A stretch of 12,981 bases of DNA from an uncultured Caldimicrobium sp. Its GTDB lineage: Bacteria > Desulfobacterota > Thermodesulfobacteria > Thermodesulfobacteriales > Thermodesulfobacteriaceae. Shown piece by piece: positions 6,483 through 12,981 of this stretch. The notes beneath the pieces were generated by a model. That model saw only the letters and a program-made list of their open reading frames with translations, ran no database searches and was not told the DNA's origin. The first letter of the stretch is position 1; each line of letters starts with the position of its first letter. The DNA lies in contig CALLJI010000050.1 in the NCBI GenBank assembly GCA_938091475.1, positions 1 to 12,981 of the forward strand. Direction: 5' to 3'. The position numbers and the translations under genes were made by a program.

Positions 6483-7503
6483 CCTCTCTTAAGGCCTCCC
6501 TTGTAGGCAAAGGTAAGATTATCTCAAAGGTTGCTCCACCACTTGGATTAGTCTCTACTCGAATTTCTCCACTATGCCTTCTAATAATGCTGTGGCAAAT
6601 AGAAAGCCCAAGACCTGTCCCTTTTCCCGTTTTCTTAGTAGTAAAAAAAGGATCAAAGATATAAGGTAAAATATCTTCTGGAATCCCAGGACCAGTATCA
6701 CTTATTCTTATAATTATTTTATCATCTTTAGCTTTGGTTTCAACCTTTATTTCTCCCTCCCCCTTCATAGACTCAGCAGCATTGGTAAAGAGATTCAAAA
6801 AAACTTGCTCCATTTGAGTTTGATTGGCATAATATTTAGGTAAGGCTGGATCTAAATCAAAGGTAAATTTTATTTTTTTAAAAATTTGATAATCCTTTAT
6901 AATATCATAAATATTTAAAATTGGTTCATTCAAGTTAATCCACTCCTTTTTTGCTCGTTCTGGTTTACCAAAATCAAGCAAGGCCTTAGAAATAATTTTA
7001 CATCGTGTTGTAAGTTTGATGATCCTATCTACTAAATCAGCCCATTTGGAAGACTTTGGGAGTTCTTCTTTAAGCATATTGGCATAGAGAAGGATTCCAC
7101 CTAAGGGATTATTGAGCTCATGGGAAATTTCTCCAGCCAATTTCCCCAAGCTGGCTAATCTCTCCGTATGATACCATTGAGGAAATCTAAGCCAAGCCTT
7201 TTCTTCAATGAAAAGATGTAATTTTCTTTTCTTGCTTATTGAAAAATTTATCACACAATAGGGTGAATTTTTTATATAAATAACAATAAGACCATTCCCT
7301 TTAAAATAATCGCCCAGAAGTTCCTCTAAGGTGGTCTTGTCTAAATTTCCTTTATACTGGACGAAATTATTGGAAAAGGCTCTATTATAGAAAAGTATTT
7401 TGTGCCCTCTCTTTGCAGAATATTCTGATAATACCACAGGATAGGGAAAATCTTCACCCCACTGAAGTTTTTTTACTCTTTTCACTTTCTCAGAAGTTTT
7501 CAT
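6472..7503 (-). CDS. Soluble sensor histidine kinase, partner of the NtrC-type regulator
   Basis: The protein has 343 residues. The dimerisation/phospho-acceptor helix reads ASLGKLAGEISHELNNPLGG, with His128. The ATPase domain has the N box (QVFLNLFTNAAESM, about 233-246), G1 DTGPGIP (269-275), F box FDPFF (284-288) and G2 GKGTGLGL (293-300). I see no hydrophobic stretch long enough to cross a membrane, so the enzyme is cytoplasmic. The first ~110 residues (VVLSEYSAKRGHKILFYNRAF onward) look like a degenerate PAS-type input domain, but no ligand is evident. The catalytic part is closest to NtrB-like kinases. It overlaps mpl by 14 bp upstream and the regulator by 11 bp downstream, so it sits inside the hemW-mpl operon rather than having its own unit. 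Confidence 0.93.
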   Translation of the reverse strand: MKTSEKVKRVKKLQWGEDFPYPVVLSEYSAKRGHKILFYNRAFSNNFVQYKGNLDKTTLEELLGDYFKGNGLIVIYIKNSPYCVINFSISKKRKLHLFIEEKAWLRFPQWYHTERLASLGKLAGEISHELNNPLGGILLYANMLKEELPKSSKWADLVDRIIKLTTRCKIISKALLDFGKPERAKKEWINLNEPILNIYDIIKDYQIFKKIKFTFDLDPALPKYYANQTQMEQVFLNLFTNAAESMKGEGEIKVETKAKDDKIIIRISDTGPGIPEDILPYIFDPFFTTKKTGKGTGLGLSICHSIIRRHSGEIRVETNPSGGATFEIILPLPTREALREDGF

Positions 7504-8911
7504 TCTTTACCACAATGTTTCTGACTTCCTCTATTTCTTTTTCCATTGAAGCACTGGACATAAAAACTATTAAAGTTTTCTTTTCTATTTTAGGGAAATT
7601 TTCTCTTAGTCTTTCTAAATTTTCAATTATCATAGACTTTTTACCCGCTTGCCTTAAAGTCCCTTTAAGCTCTTCTAAATCTATTCTTTCCTCTTCAGGG
7701 ATAGCAGAAAGCCCAGGGGGTGGTTTGATAAAGATATCGTCAGCAAGCAAAAGAGATTTTTCATAATCCTCCTGAAAGAATCTTCTTTTACTAGAATTAG
7801 TTCTTGGTTCAAAAAAAAGGATGGTTTTTTGAGGTTTATAAGCTGCTTTGAGTTCCTGAAGAGTAAGCTTAACAGCAGTAGGATGGTGGGCAAAATCATC
7901 CACTATTAAGGTGTTAGAAGTTAAAGAGATAATTTCCTGCCTTCTCTTTATACCTTTAAAGTTCAAAAATTGAGGGAGGACTTTTTCAATACTGAAGCCC
8001 AAAAATTCAAGCAGAGAAATTAAACTCAAGGTATTTAAGAGATTATAAAATCCGGGAAGCGGCAAGAGTAAGGTAAATTTCTCTTCTGAGGGGGTTTGAA
8101 AGTGACCAAGACTTAAAAATCCTTTAGGATTGAAGGAAAGTTCATAATCTAAAAGTCTATAATCGGCTCCAGGGCTTTGTCCGTAACTAATAATTTTACA
8201 AGAAGGAGAAACTTCTTGAATTAAATTTTTAAGGTTTGGGTCATCATAGCAGTAAATAATTACACCTTCCTTTGGTACTAAGAGTACGAGTTTTCTAAAG
8301 GCCTCTTTTAAATCTTCCCAACTTTTATAAACATCAATATGGTCATATTCTAAGCTTGTAAGAATTAGTGCATAGGGATGATAGTGAAAAAATTTAGGAA
8401 TTGGCTCAAAAAAGGCAGAGGGATATTCATCTCCTTCTAATACAAACCATCTCCCCTTACCTAATTGAAAATTTCTCTGATTCTGCTTTAAAATTCCTCC
8501 TACCAAGAAAGAGGGATCTTCTCCTAAGGTATAGAGGAGAAAGCTTAAGAGTGCACTAGTAGTTGTCTTTCCATGGGTTCCTGCAACCACTATGGGTTTT
8601 TTATTTGGAAGTAAATATTGCCTTATAAATTGTGGAAAAGAAAATAGGGGAAGATTTAAAGAGAGGGCTTCCAAAACTTCTGGGTGGTCCCTTTTAATAG
8701 CATTACCAACTACTATGAGATCTGGATTAATAAGGGTAATATTTTCTTTTGTGGCTTTAAAAATGGGTATATCTAAATCTTTTAGAAGGAGGGAGGAAGG
8801 GGGATAAAGGGGTTTTTCTTCAGAGCCGGTTACTTCAAAACCAAGAGCTTTGGCTAAGCCAGCTACACCAGACATTCCAATTCCGCCAATACCAAGAAAA
8901 TGAACTTTCAT
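7490..8911 (-). CDS. mpl: UDP-N-acetylmuramate:tripeptide ligase Mpl (MurC family)
   Basis: This cytoplasmic ATP-dependent ligase attaches recycled L-Ala-gamma-D-Glu-meso-DAP to UDP-MurNAc in cell-wall recycling. I start it at ATG 8911 (473 residues): GGAGAG lies six bases upstream, the ATG overlaps the hemW stop as ATGA, and the protein then begins MKVHFLGIGGIGMSG. The longer frame from 8935 adds eight residues that lie within hemW coding. Motifs: the dinucleotide-like loop GIGGIGMSG, ATP loop GTHGKTTT (111-118), EGDEYPSAFF and KFFHYHP (about 159-178), LEYDHIDV, DDFAHHPTAV and FFEPRTNSSKRR. EGDEY-x2-AFF with FEPR-x-N-S favours Mpl over MurC, which shares the fold and the ATP loop. If the genome lacked a separate murC, this gene might instead serve that role. 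Confidence 0.88.
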   Translation of the reverse strand: MKVHFLGIGGIGMSGVAGLAKALGFEVTGSEEKPLYPPSSLLLKDLDIPIFKATKENITLINPDLIVVGNAIKRDHPEVLEALSLNLPLFSFPQFIRQYLLPNKKPIVVAGTHGKTTTSALLSFLLYTLGEDPSFLVGGILKQNQRNFQLGKGRWFVLEGDEYPSAFFEPIPKFFHYHPYALILTSLEYDHIDVYKSWEDLKEAFRKLVLLVPKEGVIIYCYDDPNLKNLIQEVSPSCKIISYGQSPGADYRLLDYELSFNPKGFLSLGHFQTPSEEKFTLLLPLPGFYNLLNTLSLISLLEFLGFSIEKVLPQFLNFKGIKRRQEIISLTSNTLIVDDFAHHPTAVKLTLQELKAAYKPQKTILFFEPRTNSSKRRFFQEDYEKSLLLADDIFIKPPPGLSAIPEEERIDLEELKGTLRQAGKKSMIIENLERLRENFPKIEKKTLIVFMSSASMEKEIEEVRNIVVKNENF

Positions 8912-10077
8912 TTTTTTCTCTCCAAATGTTCCCATAGAAATTTTACCACCTGATTATGTAAAAAACTACCTTTTTCTGAAAGGAAAAGAGATTCTTCATC
9001 AAAGTCTATAAGCTTCTCTTTCTTAAGATAAAAAAGGGCCTCCCTTTTAATTTCATATCCAAGGGCGCTAAGTTCCAAAAGATTTACCCCTTCACTCATT
9101 CTCAATCCCATAAAAATTTTCTCTTTCACTATTTCCTTATTATCTAAGTTTTCAAGAATTAAATAGGCTGGTTTATTTTTTTTCAAAAGAGCTTGATAGT
9201 ACACCTCTAAATCTTCTATATTTTGAAAGCGAAGGTTTCCTAATCTTGAGACTGCTCCAGGACCTAAACCTAAATAGGGCTCAACTTTCCAATAACCCAA
9301 ATTATGCTTGCACTCAAATCCTTTCTTTGAAAAATTTGAAATTTCATAATGTCTATAACCAGAGCTTTGCAGGGTGTCTCTAATGATTTTAGATAATTGT
9401 ATAAGCCTATCATCCCGCAAGAAATTTGCCTTTAAAGTATATTTCTCATAAAAGGGGGTTTTAGGATAAAGCGTTAATTCATAAAAGGAGAGATGGGGAG
9501 GGTTTATTTCTAAAGCTCTTTCTAAGTCCTTTTTTAAACTTTTTACTCCCTGTCCAAACCAGCCGTAAATATAATCAAGGGAAAAATTTTCAAAGTTAGC
9601 CTTTACTATATTTTCTATAGCTTTAAAGCTATCTTCTACGTTATGACCTCTCTTCAAAAATTTTAGCCCCTTGGGTTGAAAGGTTTGGATACCAAGGCTT
9701 ATTCTATTAAATCCGATGGCTCTATACCCTTTTGCTTTATCTAAGGTTAAACTTTCTGGATTTGCCTCTAAAGTGAGCTCTTCAAAGAAACAATCAAAGT
9801 GCTTACTAATTTTTTGGATTAATTTTTCATAGAAAAGGGGGCTCATCAGGGAAGGGGTACCGCCTCCTACATAGAGGGTTTTAAAGGAAATTTTCAAAGG
9901 AGAATAATTCTTTTCAAAAAAATCTGCCCAAATTTCTATTTCTCTATAAAGAGCCTGAAGATAGAGATCTTCCTTAGGTTCTATGGGTAAGGAGTAAAAA
10001 TCACAATAGGGACATTTGCTTTTACAAAAGGGTATATGGATGTATAGCCCCAACTGCATATCTTTTAAAATAAGCAT
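8908..10077 (-). CDS. hemW: HemW, radical SAM heme chaperone (HemN-like)
   Basis: The protein has 389 residues. It opens with LGLYIHIPFCKSKCPYCDFY, whose Cys18, 22 and 25 hold the radical SAM 4Fe-4S cluster. GGGTPS (71-76), LTLEANPE (101-108) and RISLGIQTF (125-133) are family motifs. HNLGYW (258-263) matches the HNxxYW heme-binding motif of HemW, and PYLGLGPGA follows. HemW inserts heme into target enzymes. It is often misnamed coproporphyrinogen III dehydrogenase, but the PFC-x3-C-x2-CDF opening and the HN-x2-YW motif favour HemW over HemN. Met7 (ATG at 10059) is an equally good start by homology, and neither start has a Shine-Dalgarno. It is the first gene of the minus-strand operon, diverges from lptF, and ends in an ATGA overlap with mpl. 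Confidence 0.92.
   Translation of the reverse strand: MLILKDMQLGLYIHIPFCKSKCPYCDFYSLPIEPKEDLYLQALYREIEIWADFFEKNYSPLKISFKTLYVGGGTPSLMSPLFYEKLIQKISKHFDCFFEELTLEANPESLTLDKAKGYRAIGFNRISLGIQTFQPKGLKFLKRGHNVEDSFKAIENIVKANFENFSLDYIYGWFGQGVKSLKKDLERALEINPPHLSFYELTLYPKTPFYEKYTLKANFLRDDRLIQLSKIIRDTLQSSGYRHYEISNFSKKGFECKHNLGYWKVEPYLGLGPGAVSRLGNLRFQNIEDLEVYYQALLKKNKPAYLILENLDNKEIVKEKIFMGLRMSEGVNLLELSALGYEIKREALFYLKKEKLIDFDEESLFLSEKGSFLHNQVVKFLWEHLERKK
8918..8923 (-). promoter_or_regulatory. mpl ribosome binding site at the hemW end
   Basis: The minus strand reads GGAGAG, six bases, then ATG at 8911, all inside the last codons of hemW. It decides the mpl start and implies translation coupled to hemW through the ATGA overlap. 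Confidence 0.7.
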
Positions 10078-10097
10078 TTTTTAGTAAAATAGCAATT
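10062..10097. promoter_or_regulatory. Tight divergent promoter zone between hemW and lptF
   Basis: Only 20 bp separate the two start codons (38 bp if HemW begins at Met7). On the plus strand TAAAAT at 10085-10090 lies seven bases before the lptF ATG, so transcription would begin at or next to the start codon. No good -35 box is seen 16-18 bp upstream. On the minus strand CATAAT, inside the first codons of lptF, could serve hemW. Both readings are inferences from AT-rich sequence, but the spacing forces the promoters to overlap each other and the coding regions. Confidence 0.35.
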
Positions 10098-11198
10098 ATG
10101 CTTCTCTTCTTCCGCTTTATCCTTCGAGAATTTTTTCTTTATTTACTTCTTTTCTTTTTATGTCTCCTCTTTTTGTTAACCATAATTAGAGGAACCTTTG
10201 GGCTAAGAGAAGTGATTGAGCTAGAAATAGGTCTTTTAGGGATATTAAAATTATATTTTTTACAGGCACTTCAGCTTATCTCCTTTATTTTACCTCTTTC
10301 GGCTTTACTTGCTTTGTTATTTTCTTTTCAAAGGATGCGAGAGGAGCGTGAACTCTTAGCCTTCTTTTCTCTTGGGTATGGCTTCAAAGATTTCCTAAAA
10401 CCTTTTTTCTTTTTTGTATTACTTATCACCCTCTTTACCTTTTTCAGTCACTTTTATTTATTGCCCACAGCCAAAAGGATTCAAAAGAACTATCTGATGG
10501 CTTCTTATGAAAAAGCTCTAACTTCGGCTATTCCAATAAAAACTCCTACCCCTTTTTCTCCTGAGCTTTATTTATATGTAAGTGACTCCAAACTTGAAAA
10601 CTCCGTAAATTACATCCGAAAAGTTTTAATTATGGAAAATAAGGCTTCTGATATAAAGGGTATTTATCTTGCAGAGGAAGGTTATATTGACAAAAAAAAG
10701 GGCTCTTTAAACCTTAAAGGAGGATGGATTTTTTATTTAGAAAAACATAAAAATATAGAAGTTTTACAATTTGATAGCTATTTAGTGCATTTTACTCCTG
10801 AAAGATTAAAGAAAGAGGAATTTTATATCAAAAGAGGAGAGATGAGTTTTTTTGAACTCAAAAATCAACTCAAGACCCTTTCACCCAATACTTCAAAATA
10901 TTATCGTTTTGCCTCGGAATATTATCAAAGAATCTTCTATGCCTTTACAGTAATTCCTCTTTTGTTTTTGGGTTTTCTCCTAAGTTTCTCTTTGAAAAGT
11001 CACAGCAAAGTCCTTCTATTTTTATTGGGAGTAGCTTTCTATTTTCTCGTCTATTTAAGTTATAACTTTTTATTATCCCTGAGTGAGGCTGGGAAAGTAT
11101 CTCCTGCTCTCTTACATTTGATCTTTTTTTCTTTTTACACCCTTTTGATTATAAGCTGTTACAAGGTTTTATCTAAAAGATTGGGAATAAATTATTGA
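10098..11198 (+). CDS. lptF: LPS export permease LptF (YjgP/YjgQ family)
   Basis: This 366-residue inner-membrane protein forms, with LptG and the LptB ATPase, the transporter that pulls lipopolysaccharide out of the inner membrane. Three membrane helices lie near the N-terminus (about 7-30, 53-77 and 98-122). They are followed by a periplasmic beta-jellyroll-like region (about 125-270) and three C-terminal helices (about 280-297, 304-325 and 335-357). FQRMREERELLAFFSLGYG between helices 2 and 3 is the cytoplasmic coupling segment that meets the ATPase. Size and topology are normal. The LptF name rests partly on gene order, since the two paralogues are similar. No Shine-Dalgarno precedes the ATG, which fits a leaderless start. 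Confidence 0.88.
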   Translation: MLLFFRFILREFFLYLLLFFLCLLFLLTIIRGTFGLREVIELEIGLLGILKLYFLQALQLISFILPLSALLALLFSFQRMREERELLAFFSLGYGFKDFLKPFFFFVLLITLFTFFSHFYLLPTAKRIQKNYLMASYEKALTSAIPIKTPTPFSPELYLYVSDSKLENSVNYIRKVLIMENKASDIKGIYLAEEGYIDKKKGSLNLKGGWIFYLEKHKNIEVLQFDSYLVHFTPERLKKEEFYIKRGEMSFFELKNQLKTLSPNTSKYYRFASEYYQRIFYAFTVIPLLFLGFLLSFSLKSHSKVLLFLLGVAFYFLVYLSYNFLLSLSEAGKVSPALLHLIFFSFYTLLIISCYKVLSKRLGINY

Positions 11199-12256
11199 TG
11201 GGTCTTTTTCACAAATTTCTTATTAAAGAATTTAGCAAAAATTTTCTTATACTGCTCTCTATATTTTTAGCCTTTTTTTTGATAGGCGATTTTTTTGATA
11301 AATTACCTACTTTTTTAATAGCTAAAAAACCTTTTTTTTATTTTATAGAGTACTTATTTTGGAAAATTCAAGTCAATATCTATCAGATTTTTCCCTATCT
11401 TGTGGCTTTAACACCCCTCTTAACTCTTTTTTTTCTCTCACGATCTTTAGAACTCTTGGCTTTCATAAGTTTGGGTTTTTTAAGAGAAGAGATTTTTAGG
11501 GCGCTTTTGAAGCTTCTTTTATCTTTTTCTTTGGTAGGGGGCATACTCTTAAATTTAATAGTCCCTAATGCTTATTATCAAGCCCAATACCTATGGGAAA
11601 TTAGAATAGAAGGGAGATCAGCGCAACATCTTATCTTCAGAGGTATGCTTTTTTTTGAAGGTGATAAATTTATTTTAATGGCAACTCCCCTTGAACCTAA
11701 AGCAGAATATTTAGCTGATTTAGTTCTTCTCTTTCTCGATGGAACAACCCCTCAAAAGATTATATGGGCAAAAAAAGCCTTTTACTTGGGAGATAGGGTT
11801 TGGAAACTTGAGGAGGCCATTTTTCAGGAAAGAGAACTTGAGTTCAAGCCTTTTTTTTATAAAAATTGGGAGGGTACACTTCCCCTTAAACCAAAAACTT
11901 TTATTATCGTAGAAAAACCAGTAAAATTTGCCTCCCTTAAGGAGCTTTATCAAAGATATCTCTTCTTAAAAAAGATCCAAAAACCCCCTACTGAGGTCTT
12001 GGCCGAGGTTTTCCATCGTTTTCTTTACCTTTTTATGGGAATTGCCTTAAGTTTATTTCCCCTTCTATTGTATTTAAAAAAATATAGCCCTTCAAAATAT
12101 ACCGCTTCCTTTCTCCAATCTCTGATGTTATTCTTTATAGTTAGTTCTCTTTTCGTCATCCTCCAGACCCTTATCCCAAAATTTGTCTTTCTGCCACTTT
12201 TAATAAATCTGTTAGTTTTAGGAAGCCTCATTTATTTTCTTGTCATAAGAAAGTGA
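11198..12256 (+). CDS. lptG: LPS export permease LptG (YjgP/YjgQ family)
   Basis: This second permease half has 352 residues. It has the same layout as its neighbour: helices at about 8-30, 58-82 and 95-120, a periplasmic domain (about 125-260), then three helices in the last ~90 residues. RSLELLAFISLGF is the coupling segment. EVFHRFLYLFMGIALSLFPL begins the C-terminal membrane part. I start it at the ATG at 11198, which shares its A with the lptF stop (TGATG), a usual sign of coupled translation; a TTG one codon upstream (11195) is also possible. It pairs with LptF in the LptB2FG complex. No lptB or other lpt gene is in the window. The palindrome array begins 50 bp after the stop. Confidence 0.88.
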   Translation: MGLFHKFLIKEFSKNFLILLSIFLAFFLIGDFFDKLPTFLIAKKPFFYFIEYLFWKIQVNIYQIFPYLVALTPLLTLFFLSRSLELLAFISLGFLREEIFRALLKLLLSFSLVGGILLNLIVPNAYYQAQYLWEIRIEGRSAQHLIFRGMLFFEGDKFILMATPLEPKAEYLADLVLLFLDGTTPQKIIWAKKAFYLGDRVWKLEEAIFQERELEFKPFFYKNWEGTLPLKPKTFIIVEKPVKFASLKELYQRYLFLKKIQKPPTEVLAEVFHRFLYLFMGIALSLFPLLLYLKKYSPSKYTASFLQSLMLFFIVSSLFVILQTLIPKFVFLPLLINLLVLGSLIYFLVIRK

Positions 12257-12275
12257 TTTTACATACGCAAGCAAA

Positions 12276-12290
12276 AGGTTGAGGCAACCT
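12276..12290. other. Short hairpin after lptG
   Basis: AGGTTG-AGG-CAACCT can form a 6-bp stem with a 3-base loop, 20 bp after the lptG stop. On the plus strand it is followed by AAAAAG and not by a T run, so it is a poor intrinsic terminator for lptG. It could equally be a worn member of the adjoining repeat family. It may still slow or stabilise the transcript end. Confidence 0.35.
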
Positions 12291-12305
12291 AAAAAGCTCT
12301 TGGTT

Positions 12306-12600
12306 TGTAGGGGCAGCCCTTGCGGCTGCCCAAGGATTTGTATGGGCAATTCAGGAATTGCCCCAATTGTAGGGGCAAATCACGATTTGCCCAAAGGATT
12401 TAAAGATCCGTAGGGGCACAGCATGCTGTGCCCAGAAATTCCAAAAATGTAGGGGTAACCCTTGCGGTTGCCCAAAATCGGTTTAAAAATCCTTTAGGCT
12501 GGGGCAAGCCCAGCCCCTACAGTTTGAAATCATTTATGGGCGATTCGTGAATCGCCCCTACCAAATAAAACCTTTTGGGCTCAGCACGCTGTGCCCCTAC
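12306..12600. repeat. Palindromic repeat array C, eight units
   Basis: Units lie at about 12306-12331, 12344-12364, 12369-12392, 12410-12433, 12448-12473, 12497-12520, 12538-12561 and 12577-12600. The first, third, fourth and fifth start GTAGGGG; the last three end CCCCTAC; the second is ambiguous. Inner stems differ but pair, for example GGGCAGCC-CTTGC-GGCTGCCC and GGGCAAATC-AC-GATTTGCCC. The unit at 12538 is identical to the one at 287 over 24 bases, and the unit at 12410 to the one at 425. The spacer before the last unit (AAATAAAACC, then TTTTGGGC) matches the one at 564-581, so spacers are shared too. The array fills the lptG-cobT gap and contains no gene. It may end lptG transcription or protect its mRNA end. 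Confidence 0.9.
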
Positions 12601-12620
12601 TCCCTATATCTCTCTTTTTC

Positions 12621-12656
12621 TTGAAATTTTCATTTTCCTCTATATATTGCTATGAT
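12621..12656 (+). promoter_or_regulatory. Candidate cobT promoter
   Basis: TTGAAA (12621-12626) is followed 16 bp later by TATATT (12643-12648). Just beyond, TGCTATGAT (12648-12656) is a good extended -10 element. Either would start transcription about 30-40 bases before the cobT ATG. The site lies immediately after the repeat array, so cobT is probably transcribed separately from lptFG. There is no room before the array for a full cobalamin riboswitch. Confidence 0.45.
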
Positions 12657-12679
12657 AATAAACCCATTATATTACACCC

Positions 12680-12693
12680 AAAGAGGGCTCTTT
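12680..12693 (+). promoter_or_regulatory. Inverted repeat containing the cobT ribosome binding site
   Basis: AAAGAG-GG-CTCTTT is a perfect inverted repeat directly against the ATG at 12694. Its AGAGGG core is the Shine-Dalgarno sequence, six bases from the start codon. Folding would hide the site, so it might modulate translation, but the stem is short and could be chance. Confidence 0.4.
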
Positions 12694-12981
12694 ATGAGAA
12701 TACCCAGGCTTTTTAACCTCCAAATAGATCCCTTAAAGGAAGAATACCTAAAGATGGCTTGGGAGAGGCTTAATAATTTAACCAAGCCTAAAGGTAGTTT
12801 AGGAAGGCTTGAGGAGCTTGCTGCCCAATTAGTAGCTATCTATGAAAATACAATGCCTGAAATCGTAAAAAAGCTATCCTTTGTCTTTGCAGGGGATCAT
12901 GGAGTAGCAGAGGAGGGTGTTTCAGCCTTCCCAAAGGAAGTGACAGCTCAGATGGTCTTTAATTTCCTTCAAGGAGGTGCA
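12694..12981 (+). CDS. cobT: Nicotinate-nucleotide:dimethylbenzimidazole phosphoribosyltransferase, 5' part
   Basis: The first 96 codons are present and the gene runs off the right edge. The translation begins [20 protein letters not shown]. It then shows [18 protein letters not shown] (about 30-47), [16 protein letters not shown] (about 69-84) and [14 protein letters not shown], which are the conserved N-terminal blocks of CobT. The enzyme makes alpha-ribazole phosphate, the lower ligand of cobamides, from nicotinate mononucleotide and a benzimidazole. AGAGGG six bases upstream supports the ATG. This suggests the cell assembles or remodels its own cobamide, a possible cofactor for the B12-binding radical SAM protein in this window. 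The start is complete and no frameshift is seen. Confidence 0.94.
   Translation, partial: MRIPRLFNLQIDPLKEEYLKMAWERLNNLTKPKGSLGRLEELAAQLVAIYENTMPEIVKKLSFVFAGDHGVAEEGVSAFPKEVTAQMVFNFLQGGA

Noticed and set aside
8912..8935. Longer mpl start at 8935
   Set aside because: The extra eight codons lie inside hemW in another frame. The ATG at 8911 has a proper ribosome site, an ATGA overlap and the family-typical first residues.
3462..10097. Sigma-54 promoters for the NtrC-type regulator
   Set aside because: By eye, no gene-upstream gap holds GG and GC ten bases apart in a TGGCAC-N5-TTGC context.
12306..12693. Cobalamin riboswitch before cobT
   Set aside because: Most of this space is the palindrome array; only about 90 bases remain and no B12-box-like sequence was recognised.

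Overview
The window looks like chromosomal DNA of an AT-rich, anaerobic, thermophilic Gram-negative bacterium, most likely from the Thermodesulfobacteria or a close relative. This is an inference. It rests on the protein style (rich in Lys, Glu, Ile and Phe), the LPS-export permease pair LptF/LptG (an outer membrane), a sulfide-dependent, archaeal-type Thi4 (anaerobic, sulfidic growth), and cobamide and B12-radical-SAM genes. No phage, IS element, CRISPR array, tRNA or rRNA is visible.

Layout. Bases 1-641 hold no gene. They are packed with short palindromic repeats, including a block that has been duplicated in order. uvrC (680-2503, +) follows, preceded by a promoter-like sequence that almost touches its ATG. 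A minus-strand run then reads right to left from about 10077: hemW, mpl, a soluble histidine kinase, an NtrC-type response regulator, and a B12-binding radical SAM protein of unknown function. These genes overlap or lie 11 bp apart, so they probably form one operon. After a 118-bp gap on the same strand come thi4 and a small six-cysteine zinc-finger protein whose start lies inside thi4. That small gene runs 21 bp into the end of uvrC from the other side. Divergent from hemW, only 20 bp away, are lptF and lptG (10098-12256, +), joined by a TGATG overlap. A second palindrome array (12306-12600) separates lptG from cobT, whose first 96 codons run off the right edge.

How the genes fit together. 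hemW (heme handling or maturation), mpl (murein tripeptide recycling), lptF/lptG (LPS export), thi4 (thiamine thiazole), cobT (lower ligand of cobamides) and uvrC (excision repair) are mostly housekeeping. The least understood part is the kinase, sigma-54 regulator and B12-radical SAM trio locked into the hemW-mpl operon. Its signal, target promoters and enzyme product cannot be read from this sequence.

The most distinctive DNA-level feature is the repeat family. It has a constant GTAGGGGC...GCCC frame around interchangeable inner words that keep their base pairing. Copies with the tag on the left tend to be followed by copies with the tag on the right. No defence system or other clearly new protein system was found.
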